Shown: piece after piece, positions 8,047 through 16,322 of the stretch
Position numbering within the stretch: position 1 is the stretch's first letter
Layout of the letters: every line of letters starts with the position of its first letter
Source: Bacteroidales bacterium
GTDB taxonomy: Bacteria > Bacteroidota > Bacteroidia > Bacteroidales > Lentimicrobiaceae
DNA length: 51,699 bases
Assembly: GCA_022837485.1 (NCBI GenBank)
Contig: JALHHH010000018.1
Span: 1-51,699, forward strand
Direction: 5' to 3'
Program-made: the position numbers and the translations under genes
The notes under the pieces: generated by a model
Database searches by the model: none
What the model was told of the DNA's origin: nothing
Seen by the model: the letters and a program-made list of their open reading frames with translations, nothing else

Positions 8047-9021
8047 ATGAGAGACTGGTTCAGAAACAGGCGGGGCGGAAGATTAATATTTATTGTAGGG
8101 TTTATACCCCTGTTGTTTACCATTTTCCTGTCGACCGCCTCAGAACAGGAAGTTGCGATTGCTGACGAAGAAACACGACACTGTCTTTCGTGTCACGGTT
8201 CTTATAAATATCAGCTGACCGATACCGTAACAGGGGATGTCGCAACCCTGAAAATGCACAGCGACCTGTATATTGACCCTTTAGCTTACAGCAATGCCAC
8301 ACACGGCACATTTAAATGTACCGATTGCCACTCCGCTGACTACACCATTCATCCGCATCCGATCAACACAAAGTTCGAGTTGCAGTACGCATGCATGGAT
8401 TGCCATGGCGGAGATGAGATGTATGCGATCGAAGAAGAGTATCTGAAGAGCATTCACGCAACGGAACTCGGCGAGGAATTTACATGCTGGAGCTGCCATA
8501 ATCCGCACACCTACAAGCTATCGGACAAACAGCCGGGTCAGCTTGTAAACAGGGTTGCCATGAACAATGCAGCTTGTCTGAACTGTCACGGCAACATCGA
8601 CAACTACGCAGTTCTGATCGAGAAAGAGCTGCCTGATCTTATCAAGAGTCATGAATGGCTTCCGAACCAGAGTCTGCATTTCCGGAAAGTAAGGTGTATT
8701 GACTGCCATGCCGCCAATAACGACAGCATTCTGGTAGCACACTTTGTACTTCCCGCCGATCAGTCGGTACGCAATTGTGTGGAATGCCACTCCACCAACT
8801 CCATTCTGATGGCATCGCTCTACAAGCATCAGGCGGTAGAAAAGCGAAACAGTCTTGGTTTCTACAATGGTGTAATCATGAATGAAGCTTATGTAATCGG
8901 TGCGAACAGGAACTATTACCTGAACATCGCCAGCATTGTAATCTTCATAATGGTTTTAATCGGAATTGCAATTCACGCAACATTAAGGTATATCCACAGG
9001 CACAAGAGACATGGCAACTAA
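8047..9021 (+). CDS. Membrane-anchored heptaheme cytochrome c
   Basis: The 324-residue protein has an N-terminal membrane segment (about 12-30) and a C-terminal one (about 291-312, NIASIVIFIMVLIGIAIHAT) with a basic tail. Between them are seven CXXCH sites: CLSCH, CTDCH, CMDCH, CWSCH, CLNCH, CIDCH and CVECH. Many other histidines are available as distal ligands. The heme-rich domain should lie in the periplasm. The gene overlaps the start of the cytochrome b gene by 11 nt, a strong sign of translational coupling, so the pair probably forms one quinol-oxidising complex. The pattern fits the cytochrome c3/multiheme superfamily; I do not recognise a named enzyme and see no active-site motif of nitrite or octaheme reductases. 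Confidence 0.9.
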   Translation: MRDWFRNRRGGRLIFIVGFIPLLFTIFLSTASEQEVAIADEETRHCLSCHGSYKYQLTDTVTGDVATLKMHSDLYIDPLAYSNATHGTFKCTDCHSADYTIHPHPINTKFELQYACMDCHGGDEMYAIEEEYLKSIHATELGEEFTCWSCHNPHTYKLSDKQPGQLVNRVAMNNAACLNCHGNIDNYAVLIEKELPDLIKSHEWLPNQSLHFRKVRCIDCHAANNDSILVAHFVLPADQSVRNCVECHSTNSILMASLYKHQAVEKRNSLGFYNGVIMNEAYVIGANRNYYLNIASIVIFIMVLIGIAIHATLRYIHRHKRHGN

Positions 9022-9691
9022 AAAGATTTACTTATACCCACTGTGGCTCCGAATCTGGCACCACGTTAACGCGTTGCTCATGATTATTCTCATAGCCACG
9101 GGAATCAGCATGCAGTATTCAAATCCCAGCTATCCGCTTATTCGATTCGATATAGCCGTTAGTCTGCACAACATAGCCGGAATAATGCTGACGCTGTCTT
9201 ACTTCTATTTCTTCCTTGGCGTACTGTTTACCTCAATCGGAAGGCACTACGTTATGAAGCAGGGCTTTTTCAAAGCTTTCTTCCAGCAGGCGAAGTATTA
9301 TATGTTTGGCATTTTCAAGGGAGACCCGCATCCGTTCCCGGTAAACGAAACAAGGAAGTTCAACCCGATTCAGCAGATAACCTACAACGTGATAATGCAC
9401 GCCATTACCCCATTCACGTTTATCACCGGCTGGGCTTTGCTATACCCTGAAACTATCATCTTGAACGTTTTTGGCTACAGCGGCATCATGCTTACAAGCT
9501 TATTTCATGTTGCTGCCGGCTTTCTTATATCGATATTTCTGGTAATCCATCTTTACTTTATAACGGTTGGGCATTCTCTGACTGCCAATATGAAAAGTAT
9601 GATTACCGGATATCACGAAGTTGAGGAAGAAAACGAAATTAATTCTACAGAAGAAACAAAGAAAGTAACCGAAAGCTCCAACAATTCCTAA
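9011..9691 (+). CDS. Cytochrome b561-type membrane subunit
   Basis: A 226-residue integral membrane protein with about four helices. Histidines in or near helices (W-H-H near residues 16-18, SLHNIAG, VIMHAIT, SLFHVAAG, VIHLYFITVGH) fit the b-heme ligands of the prokaryotic cytochrome b561/Ni-Fe-hydrogenase cytochrome b family. The C-terminal 25 residues are acidic and polar. In this family the subunit exchanges electrons between menaquinone and a periplasmic partner. The 11-nt overlap with the heptaheme gene indicates that the two products work together. Direction of flow is inferred as quinol to cytochromes. Confidence 0.88.
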   Translation: MATKKIYLYPLWLRIWHHVNALLMIILIATGISMQYSNPSYPLIRFDIAVSLHNIAGIMLTLSYFYFFLGVLFTSIGRHYVMKQGFFKAFFQQAKYYMFGIFKGDPHPFPVNETRKFNPIQQITYNVIMHAITPFTFITGWALLYPETIILNVFGYSGIMLTSLFHVAAGFLISIFLVIHLYFITVGHSLTANMKSMITGYHEVEEENEINSTEETKKVTESSNNS

Positions 9692-9710
9692 ACTGTTAAA
9701 CAACACACAC

Positions 9711-11042
9711 ATGAAAAGACAACTCACGTTAGTAACACTTACAACACTGGTATTCTTTGTGTTGGGAAACCTGCTCATGAGCGGATGTACCAAAGAAGGC
9801 CCGGCCGGTAAAGACGGTCAAGATGGCGCCGATGGTGCCGATGGCACAGCCAGTTGTATTACCTGTCACAGTCCCGACGGCATTGAAATTGCCGCAACAC
9901 AATTCCAGCTTTCCAAGCATTCGTGGGGAGGTGCAGCTTTTGAAGAGGCTGGCAACACCACCTGTGGACCCTGCCATGTTTCGGAAGCATTCAAGTATGT
10001 TTGCCAGTTCGGCACTCCTGCAACTTTTTCACTCAACACCACAACCAACAGGTATGTAAATGATTACGTAGTTCCGGCGTCCGTAACTTACGGTGAAATC
10101 ACCTGTTCTACCTGTCACAGCAGCATTCACGCAACCTATGGTCCCGACGACCTGGCGCTTACTACGGTAGCTCCGGTACCCATGTCCATGTGGGGTGGTG
10201 CTAAAACCATCGACATAAAAGCTGACGGCGGACGCAGTAACCTTTGCGTAAAATGTCACCAGCCAAGGCCTCTTACTGCATCTGCAGGCGACGGCAATGT
10301 GCTCGACTACAATGCTTTGGCTTCAAATCCGGGTGCAGTGTTTTACGATGCTGCCGCTTCAGGCAACAAACTGAGACCTGCATACAGAACTCACGTTCAT
10401 TACGGTTCGGTTGGTGCAATTTATGCTGGTGTTGGCGGTGTTGAATTTCCCGGCGTTGCCTATGAGAATTCTGTACATACCAACATCGCTTCCTGCCAGG
10501 ACTGCCACATGGCACCCATGCAGGGTCGCGCCGGTGGTCACACTTTCTCTGCAGTTTCTAACTTTAACGGTTGTAACGCAGACGGTTGCCACAGCAACGC
10601 TTCAGCAAGCTCTGACTTCCTGTGGAATACCCCGCGTGCAAACGTAAAAGCCAAACTGGATGCCCTGGGTGCTGCCCTCGCAATCAATGGCGTTGACATC
10701 ATGAACAGAAATCCCGATCGCGATCATAATCTGTGGTACAACAATACCACCAACCGTTACGACGGATACCTTAATATTTACGATCCGATCAACAATCCCA
10801 GCGGACCGGACACCAATCCCGGAGGAGTATTCCAGAATCCCAGCCCATCGAATTCATGGAGCCAGGCACAGAAGGATTACAATCTGACGCTGCCGAAGCT
10901 TACCCTCACCAATGCACAGATGGGAGCCATCATCAACTTCCAGCTCTGCCTGAGGGATTACAGCCTTGGTATTCACAACTACAAATATACTATGGCTCTT
11001 CTGCAGAACTCTTTGACTGCACTAGGCCAGAACGCGATCTAA
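9711..11042 (+). CDS. Six-heme lipoprotein cytochrome with a collagen-like linker
   Basis: The 443-residue protein has a lipoprotein signal with C26 in NLLMSGC. Directly after the lipidated cysteine is a G-x-y repeat (about 30-45, GPAGKDGQDGADGADG), which may act as a stiff spacer. Heme sites follow at CITCH (49-53), CGPCH (85-89), CSTCH (132-136), CVKCH (179-183) and CQDCH (262-266), plus a CX4CH site C288-N-A-D-G-C-H294. The C-terminal 150 residues have no heme motif. Many histidines (H70, H140, H228, H230, H256, H277) could be axial ligands. It closes the cluster 19 nt after cytochrome b and is followed by a terminator. It may be a surface electron outlet or a reductase; no substrate can be named. 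Confidence 0.88.
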   Translation: MKRQLTLVTLTTLVFFVLGNLLMSGCTKEGPAGKDGQDGADGADGTASCITCHSPDGIEIAATQFQLSKHSWGGAAFEEAGNTTCGPCHVSEAFKYVCQFGTPATFSLNTTTNRYVNDYVVPASVTYGEITCSTCHSSIHATYGPDDLALTTVAPVPMSMWGGAKTIDIKADGGRSNLCVKCHQPRPLTASAGDGNVLDYNALASNPGAVFYDAAASGNKLRPAYRTHVHYGSVGAIYAGVGGVEFPGVAYENSVHTNIASCQDCHMAPMQGRAGGHTFSAVSNFNGCNADGCHSNASASSDFLWNTPRANVKAKLDALGAALAINGVDIMNRNPDRDHNLWYNNTTNRYDGYLNIYDPINNPSGPDTNPGGVFQNPSPSNSWSQAQKDYNLTLPKLTLTNAQMGAIINFQLCLRDYSLGIHNYKYTMALLQNSLTALGQNAI

Positions 11043-11073
11043 ACAGTATAAGAGCTTTAAAAGGTTACACCGG

Positions 11074-11110
11074 AACCGTTGCATTCACACAGCAACGGTT
11101 CTTTTTTTTC
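11074..11110 (+). terminator. Rho-independent terminator of the cytochrome cluster
   Basis: AACCGTTGC (11074-11082) pairs with GCAACGGTT (11092-11100) around a 9-nt loop and is followed by CTTTTTTTTC. This is the strongest terminator in the window and marks the end of the cytochrome unit. Confidence 0.9.
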
Positions 11111-11180
11111 TATATTTTCGAATTTTGTGCCGGTAAAAAGCATTGCTGAATCAAGGATGATAAGATTTACCGGATTGAAT

Positions 11181-11188
11181 TAGTTTTG
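11181..11188 (+). promoter_or_regulatory. Possible -7 element
   Basis: TAGTTTTG fits TAnnTTTG and lies 26 nt before the next ATG. No good -33 box was found. Confidence 0.35.
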
Positions 11189-11213
11189 TACTTAAAATCA
11201 AGACAAGAATTCC

Positions 11214-11915
11214 ATGAAACCTGTTTTATACCTGCTTACCGTATTTTTGTTGCCTCTTTTAGCTGTATCTCAGTCTTTACCACTCAATTTTACCATACAA
11301 TCGGGTGTCAGCCTTCCGCTGGGAGCCTTTGCAGGAAAAAACCTTGATGGCGGGAGCTTCACCTTGCCCGGATTAAGCGTTTCGGGCGAAGTTGCGATAC
11401 AAACCGAAACCATTTGGGGTGCATTTGCCCAGGCCGGTATCCAGCTTAATCCTGTTGATGTGGGTGCTCTGGGTTCTGAGAAAGTAAAAGCCGATCCGTT
11501 TCTGGCTGATGTGTATATACGCAGCGAAGCTTTCCGGGTGGCGCATCTGCTGGCCGGGGCGGTCATCTCCCATAAGCCCGGAAGAATTCTGGAGATGGAA
11601 TATAGAGCTGGTGCCGGAGCTATTTTTTCAGCAACACCTTATCAATACTACTGGCCGAAGTATGAAATGCTGGGCAGCAATAACCCGTATGAAATTTCCT
11701 CTTCACTCGATGTAAGCTTCGCCGGAATGATGGGAGCCGGGATTTTTGCGTCTCCTACGGGTTGCTACCGCATCGGACTTTCAGGGCAAATAATTCATTC
11801 TGTCGCAGCTTTCGATTTTGTGACACAATCGGGCATACGCACCGATAAACGCACTATTACAATGCTAAATGTAACAGCATCGATACAGGTAACTTTATTC
11901 AACTTGGGAAAATAA
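11214..11915 (+). CDS. Predicted outer-membrane protein, unrecognised
   Basis: The 233-residue product has a signal peptide (about 1-19, LLAVSQ). The rest is rich in alternating strands and glycine and resembles a small eight-stranded outer-membrane barrel (FTIQSGVSLPLGAF..., ending IQVTLFNLGK). I do not recognise a specific family. It lies between two terminators and has its own -7-like element, so it is likely a single-gene unit. The link to the upstream cytochromes or downstream rho is positional only. Confidence 0.7.
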   Translation: MKPVLYLLTVFLLPLLAVSQSLPLNFTIQSGVSLPLGAFAGKNLDGGSFTLPGLSVSGEVAIQTETIWGAFAQAGIQLNPVDVGALGSEKVKADPFLADVYIRSEAFRVAHLLAGAVISHKPGRILEMEYRAGAGAIFSATPYQYYWPKYEMLGSNNPYEISSSLDVSFAGMMGAGIFASPTGCYRIGLSGQIIHSVAAFDFVTQSGIRTDKRTITMLNVTASIQVTLFNLGK

Positions 11916-11965
11916 ACTTGTCAGAATAATAAACCATTACGTTAAACCAGTAGTATACAATAAGA

Positions 11966-12000
11966 AGCGGCGGAGAACCTTGAACAGGTACTCCGCCGCT
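11966..12000. terminator. Shared hairpin between convergent genes
   Basis: AGCGGCGGAG (11966-11975) and CTCCGCCGCT (11991-12000) pair perfectly over 10 bp, with an inner ACCT/AGGT pairing. U-rich tails are modest on both sides (ATTTAT on plus, TTCTTATTG on minus), so it probably ends both the barrel gene and rho. Confidence 0.7.
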
Positions 12001-12030
12001 ATTTATCATCCGGAGGATTATATCCTGGAT

Positions 12031-13950
12031 TTATCCGTTCATGGATATCAGGAATTCCTCGTTGGTTTGGGTATATTTCATTTTCTCTTTCAGGAACTCC
12101 ATTGCCTCCAGCGGATTCATATCGGCCAGATGGTTACGAAGGATCCAGATGCGCTGGAGAGTTTCTTTATCGAGCAGCAGATCTTCGCGGCGTGTACTTG
12201 ATGCAACGATATCGATTGCCGGATAAATCCGTTTATTTGAAAGTTTGCGATCGAGCTGTAGCTCCATATTGCCGGTTCCTTTAAACTCTTCGAAGATCAC
12301 TTCATCCATTTTGGAGCCGGTATCTATAAGGGCTGTGGCGATGATGGTGAGTGACCCTCCGTTTTCGATCTGACGGGCAGCACCGAAGAAGCGTTTTGGT
12401 TTTTGAAGGGCATTAGCCTCCACTCCACCTGAGAGCACTTTTCCGGATGCCGGGGAAACGGTATTGTAAGCGCGGGCCAAACGGGTGATGGAGTCGAGCA
12501 GAATAACCACATCGTGACCGCATTCGGTCATACGCTTGGCTTTTTCCAGAACGATATTGGCGATTTTTACATGCCTGTCGGCCGGTTCGTCAAACGTTGA
12601 AGCAATTACCTCTGCATTTACGCTGCGTGCCATATCGGTAACTTCCTCGGGACGTTCATCGATCAGAAGCACAATAAGGTAAGCTTCGGGGTGGTTGGCA
12701 GCGATGGCGTTGGCAATCTCTTTCAGAAGAACCGTTTTACCGGTTTTGGGCTGAGCAACAATAAGTCCGCGTTGTCCTTTGCCAATAGGGGCGAAAAGAT
12801 CGATAATGCGGGTAGACATGCTGGATCCCGGGTGGCCTGTGAGTTTAAATTTCTTTTCAGGAAACAGCGGGGTAAGGTAGTCGAACGGAATACGGTCGCG
12901 CACCTCGTCGGGAGTCCTGCCATTGATCAGTTCAACCTTGATGAGTGGGAAATATTTTTCTCCGTCTTTAGGCGGACGGATAGTTCCTCTGACGGTGTCA
13001 CCGGTTTTAAGTCCAAAAAGTTTGATCTGGGACTGTGAAACGTACACATCGTCGGGAGAGTTGAGGTAGAAATAATCGGAAGAGCGCAGGAAGCCATAAC
13101 CGTCGGGCATAATTTCGAGTACTCCGTCGGTTGAAATAAAACCATCGAATTCCCAGGTATATTCTTCACGGCGGCGTTCTGGATAGCGTTGCTGCTGCTG
13201 TCTGGGATTAAAGTCACGTCCGTATCGGTCGCCTGCTGGACGTGCGGGTTCTGGTTCGGGAATGCGTTCAAGAGGGGGAGGCGGCGGAGGCAGAATCATT
13301 GGTTCTTCTACCCTGACTTCGGGGACAGGAGGAGCGGCAATGACCGTTTCTTCCGGAACAACCGGTACTTCGGGTTCATCCTCAAGGATGGGAGCATTAC
13401 TAAGTTCGAGAGCTTCCTTATCGATGTGATCGGATTTGGATTCCGAAACCAGCACGGGCTTGGGAGCCTTTGCGGAATCATCTCTTTTAGGTCTGCCGCG
13501 TTTGCGTTTTGCAGGTTCCTGTTTTTCCTCTCTGGACGTTGCAGGTTTGGACTCAGGTTTATTCTGGCTTGCCGGGGCTTCGCTGGCAGGAGCTGCTGCT
13601 TTTACCTCTTCAGGCTTACGCGGACTGACTTTTTCGGCGTTGCCGTTACCGGCAGATGGTGCTATACTGGGATCGGATGAAGCTACAGGGGTTCGTCCGC
13701 CCTTCTGAAACTGCGGTTTACCCTTTATGGAACGTTCGTCTGGAAGACGCTGACGCTTGTGGCGGTTGTTTTCCCTGGCTTCCTTTTCCTTCTCCAACAT
13801 TTCTTTGGAAGGATTAAGTGCCTGATAGTCCAGTATCTGATAAACCAGATCCTGCTTGCCCATAGAGTCGATGCGGGGAACACTCAGCCCCCTGGCAATG
13901 TCTTTCAGCTCATCGATTGATTTGCTGTTAAGCTCAATAATATCGTACAT
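12031..13950 (-). CDS. rho: Transcription termination factor Rho with a long disordered insertion
   Basis: The 639-residue protein has a Rho_N helix domain (1-48), then about 215 residues of low-complexity Pro/Glu/Lys/Arg-rich sequence (about 50-265). These include an AT-hook-like KRKRGRPKR (148-156), a PPPPPP run (221-226) and QQQQ (251-254). The RNA-binding cold-shock-like domain spans about 268-345 (MPDGYGFLRSSDYFYL). The hexameric ATPase follows, with Walker A AQPKTGKT at 399-406 and LLDSITRLARAYN at 484-496. E. coli Rho has about 419 residues, so nearly all the extra length is the insertion. Such insertions are known in Bacteroidota and other phyla; in Bacteroides thetaiotaomicron the disordered region is reported to drive condensate formation. 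The gene is transcribed alone. Confidence 0.97.
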   Translation of the reverse strand: MYDIIELNSKSIDELKDIARGLSVPRIDSMGKQDLVYQILDYQALNPSKEMLEKEKEARENNRHKRQRLPDERSIKGKPQFQKGGRTPVASSDPSIAPSAGNGNAEKVSPRKPEEVKAAAPASEAPASQNKPESKPATSREEKQEPAKRKRGRPKRDDSAKAPKPVLVSESKSDHIDKEALELSNAPILEDEPEVPVVPEETVIAAPPVPEVRVEEPMILPPPPPPLERIPEPEPARPAGDRYGRDFNPRQQQQRYPERRREEYTWEFDGFISTDGVLEIMPDGYGFLRSSDYFYLNSPDDVYVSQSQIKLFGLKTGDTVRGTIRPPKDGEKYFPLIKVELINGRTPDEVRDRIPFDYLTPLFPEKKFKLTGHPGSSMSTRIIDLFAPIGKGQRGLIVAQPKTGKTVLLKEIANAIAANHPEAYLIVLLIDERPEEVTDMARSVNAEVIASTFDEPADRHVKIANIVLEKAKRMTECGHDVVILLDSITRLARAYNTVSPASGKVLSGGVEANALQKPKRFFGAARQIENGGSLTIIATALIDTGSKMDEVIFEEFKGTGNMELQLDRKLSNKRIYPAIDIVASSTRREDLLLDKETLQRIWILRNHLADMNPLEAMEFLKEKMKYTQTNEEFLISMNG

Positions 13951-14103
13951 AAATAATTAATGATTGTGTTGATCGTGAAATGACCGGGAATAAAAAGATT
14001 GTGAATGTGACAACTCTCCGGAAAGATCCTAATACTGACCGCCTTGATTAAAAGAATGGAAAGAAGAGAAAAAAGAGAGTTGGGTTGAATTACTTTGAAG
14101 CAA

Positions 14104-14132
14104 CAAAGATACAATAATTCTTTAAAATCAAA
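14104..14132 (-). promoter_or_regulatory. rho promoter
   Basis: On the minus strand, TTTG (14132-14129) is followed after 17 nt by TATCTTTG (14111-14104). This matches both parts of the Bacteroidota consensus and leaves a leader of about 150 nt. Confidence 0.6.
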
Positions 14133-14381
14133 CAGTGCGACAATAATTTATATAACAATCTGACTTCCATTAAGTTTAACATTCTGAATTTGATGTGTTT
14201 TAAACTATTAAGCCTGCTTAACGCCCCAATGTACCAAAGATTGGCATGTCTCTGAGCGCGCACTCCATTCGGAAGAGTAGAAGATGCGTTAACCGATTGC
14301 GTCAGCAATATCCATTAAGCGGGTACATAGGCTTATAAAAATTTACTCCCTGCAATTAAGTTTCATGTCGAAAAAATCCCG

Positions 14382-14389
14382 TAGGTTTG
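14382..14389 (+). promoter_or_regulatory. Possible -7 element for gcvT
   Basis: TAGGTTTG fits TAnnTTTG and ends 25 nt before the gcvT start codon. The -33 region has no clear TTG. Confidence 0.4.
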
Positions 14390-14414
14390 CCTCATCAATC
14401 AAATCATAGTCGTT

Positions 14415-15503
14415 ATGAAACATACTGCATTTACAACCCGGCACGAAGCGCTGGGAGCCAAGATGGTAGAGTTTGCCGGTTTTTACATGCCCGTTCAGTA
14501 CGAAGGATTGAACGCAGAGCATGAAACGGTGCGTAAAGGCGTCGGCGTTTTTGATGTTTCGCACATGGGCGAGTTTTGGGTTAAAGGTCCAAAAGCCCTC
14601 GATTTTGTTCAGCGGGTTACTTCAAACGATGCTTCAAAACTGGCCGATGGAAAGGTGCAGTACAGCTGCTTTCCCAACGACAAAGGCGGAATAGTTGACG
14701 ACCTGCTGGTCTACCGGGTGGATGCAGAAACCTATCTGCTTGTTGTAAACGCTGCCAACATCGACAAAGACTGGGCATGGTGTACCAGTCAGAATACCAT
14801 GGGCGCTACCCTTTACAATGCTTCGGATGAGATATCCCAGCTTGCGATTCAGGGGCCGCTTGCGCTGAAAGCCATGCAGAAACTTACCTCCACCCCTGTT
14901 ACCGACATGGAATACTATACCTTTAAAAAGGTGGAATTTGCCGGAGTTAAAGATGTTATTCTTTCAACTACGGGTTATACCGGTTCGGGCGGATGTGAAA
15001 TTTACTTCGCTAATAAAGATGCCGGAAAAATATGGGATGCCGTATTTGAAGCCGGAGCCGAATTCGGTATTAAGCCCATCGGACTGGGAGCGCGCGACAC
15101 CCTGAGACTCGAGATGGGATTCTGCCTTTACGGAAACGATATCAACGACACTACCTCACCCCTTGAAGCCGGGCTTGGATGGATCACTAAATTCACCGAC
15201 GATAAGGACTTCATCAATAAGGCAGCCCTTCTGAAACAAAAAACCGAAGGCGTGACAAAAAAACTGGTCGGCTTCGAAATGATCGACAAAGGTATACCCC
15301 GTCAGCACTACCCCATACTTGATGCCGAAGGAAATACCATAGGAGAAGTTACCTCCGGCACACAGGCTCCTTCGCTGAAAATAGCAATAGGTATGGGTTA
15401 TGTACCCACTGCCTTTGCTAAAACCGAAACAGAAATCTTCATCAGCATCCGCGATAAATCGCTAAAAGCAAAAGTGGTCAAACTGCCTTTCTATAAGGGT
15501 TAA
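14415..15503 (+). CDS. gcvT: Aminomethyltransferase (glycine cleavage T protein)
   Basis: The 362-residue protein transfers the methylene group from the lipoyl-bound aminomethyl intermediate of GcvH to tetrahydrofolate, releasing ammonia. Family marks include the N-terminal FAGFYMPVQYEGLNAEHETVRKG region, FDVSHMGEF, the folate-binding segment QYSCFPNDKGGIVDDLLVYR, and the C-terminal GALARDTLRLE-like stretch (here LGARDTLRLEMGFCLYG). The length is normal for the family. The other gcv genes are not adjacent, as is common in Bacteroidota. A strong terminator follows, so this is a single-gene unit. Confidence 0.97.
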   Translation: MKHTAFTTRHEALGAKMVEFAGFYMPVQYEGLNAEHETVRKGVGVFDVSHMGEFWVKGPKALDFVQRVTSNDASKLADGKVQYSCFPNDKGGIVDDLLVYRVDAETYLLVVNAANIDKDWAWCTSQNTMGATLYNASDEISQLAIQGPLALKAMQKLTSTPVTDMEYYTFKKVEFAGVKDVILSTTGYTGSGGCEIYFANKDAGKIWDAVFEAGAEFGIKPIGLGARDTLRLEMGFCLYGNDINDTTSPLEAGLGWITKFTDDKDFINKAALLKQKTEGVTKKLVGFEMIDKGIPRQHYPILDAEGNTIGEVTSGTQAPSLKIAIGMGYVPTAFAKTETEIFISIRDKSLKAKVVKLPFYKG

Positions 15504-15517
15504 ACATTACACCTTAC

Positions 15518-15556
15518 AAAGACCCGCATGCTGTAACGGTTTGCGGGTCTTTTTAT
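15518..15556 (+). terminator. Terminator after gcvT
   Basis: AAAGACCCGCA (15518-15528) pairs with TGCGGGTCTTT (15542-15552) over 11 bp and runs into TTTTATT. Confidence 0.9.
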
Positions 15557-15571
15557 TAAGCAACACTATCT

Positions 15572-16294
15572 ATGGCAGGAATCCTTGAAATTTGCCTCAG
15601 CCCGGCGCTTTACCCTTACCGGAATCTGAGTGGACAGCACATCACCGTTGTTATTGATATTCTGCGTTTCACCACTTCTCTGATAGCAGCGTTCGACAAT
15701 GGAGTATCGGCAGTTGTACCCGTAGCCACACTAAGTGAAGCGGAACAACTGCGTGAAAAGGGGTATCCAGTTGCAGCCGAACGCGAAGGGCTTAAACTGC
15801 CTTTTGCCGATTACGGCAACTCTGCAGCCGACTTCCGCACACCGGACATCAGGGGTAAAACACTCGTGTATTCAACCACCAACGGAAGTGGTGCTATGAC
15901 GATGGCTGCCAAAAACGGACCGGTAGCTGCCGCAGCATTTTCAAACCTGCCGGCTTTGTCGGAATGGCTCAACAGCCGGAATGAAAACATCGTTATACTC
16001 TGTTCCGGATGGAAGAACCTCTTCAGCACTGAAGACACCCTTTGTGCAGGCGCTCTGGCTGAGTTGCTTTTGGAGTGCGGAACATGGACAGTAACCGGAG
16101 ATGAAACTGCCCTGGCTGCCGGCTTGTGGAACCACCACAAGCATAACCTTAAGGATGCTCTGATAAATACCAGTCATTACCAGCGCCTTCTGGGGCTGGG
16201 CGTTGACCCGCTTCCGGACTATACGGTGAAAATCGGCGTTTCGAAGGCAATTCCGGTTTTTGAAAACGGTATCATTAAAAATATCCATGCATGA
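15572..16294 (+). CDS. comB: 2-phosphosulfolactate phosphatase ComB
   Basis: The 240-residue protein resembles ComB, which hydrolyses 2-phospho-3-sulfolactate to 3-sulfolactate; in methanogens this belongs to coenzyme M synthesis. The signature segments are VVIDILRFTTSL near the N-terminus, AAEREGLKLPFADYGNS, VYSTTNGSGAM, and VILCSGWKN. ComB homologues are widespread in bacteria that do not make coenzyme M, so the true substrate here is uncertain. Neither comA nor comC is in the window. The gene lies 28 nt upstream of the DPP III gene and probably shares its transcript. Confidence 0.88.
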   Translation: MAGILEICLSPALYPYRNLSGQHITVVIDILRFTTSLIAAFDNGVSAVVPVATLSEAEQLREKGYPVAAEREGLKLPFADYGNSAADFRTPDIRGKTLVYSTTNGSGAMTMAAKNGPVAAAAFSNLPALSEWLNSRNENIVILCSGWKNLFSTEDTLCAGALAELLLECGTWTVTGDETALAAGLWNHHKHNLKDALINTSHYQRLLGLGVDPLPDYTVKIGVSKAIPVFENGIIKNIHA

Positions 16295-16322
16295 GATTAA
16301 CCATTTCATTTATACCCTGTTT

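Larger units (their letters stand above)
13951..14414. other. Divergent intergenic region between rho and gcvT
   Basis: This 464-bp stretch holds no gene I can support. It contains the likely rho promoter and its roughly 150-nt purine-rich leader, which may allow autogenous control by Rho, and a -7-like box ahead of gcvT. No glycine riboswitch signature was found. Confidence 0.6.

Noticed and set aside
14140..14414. Possible glycine riboswitch ahead of gcvT
   Set aside because: The conserved blocks of the glycine aptamer (such as the CCGAAGG and CUGACGG-like segments) are not present; only a -7-like element is visible.
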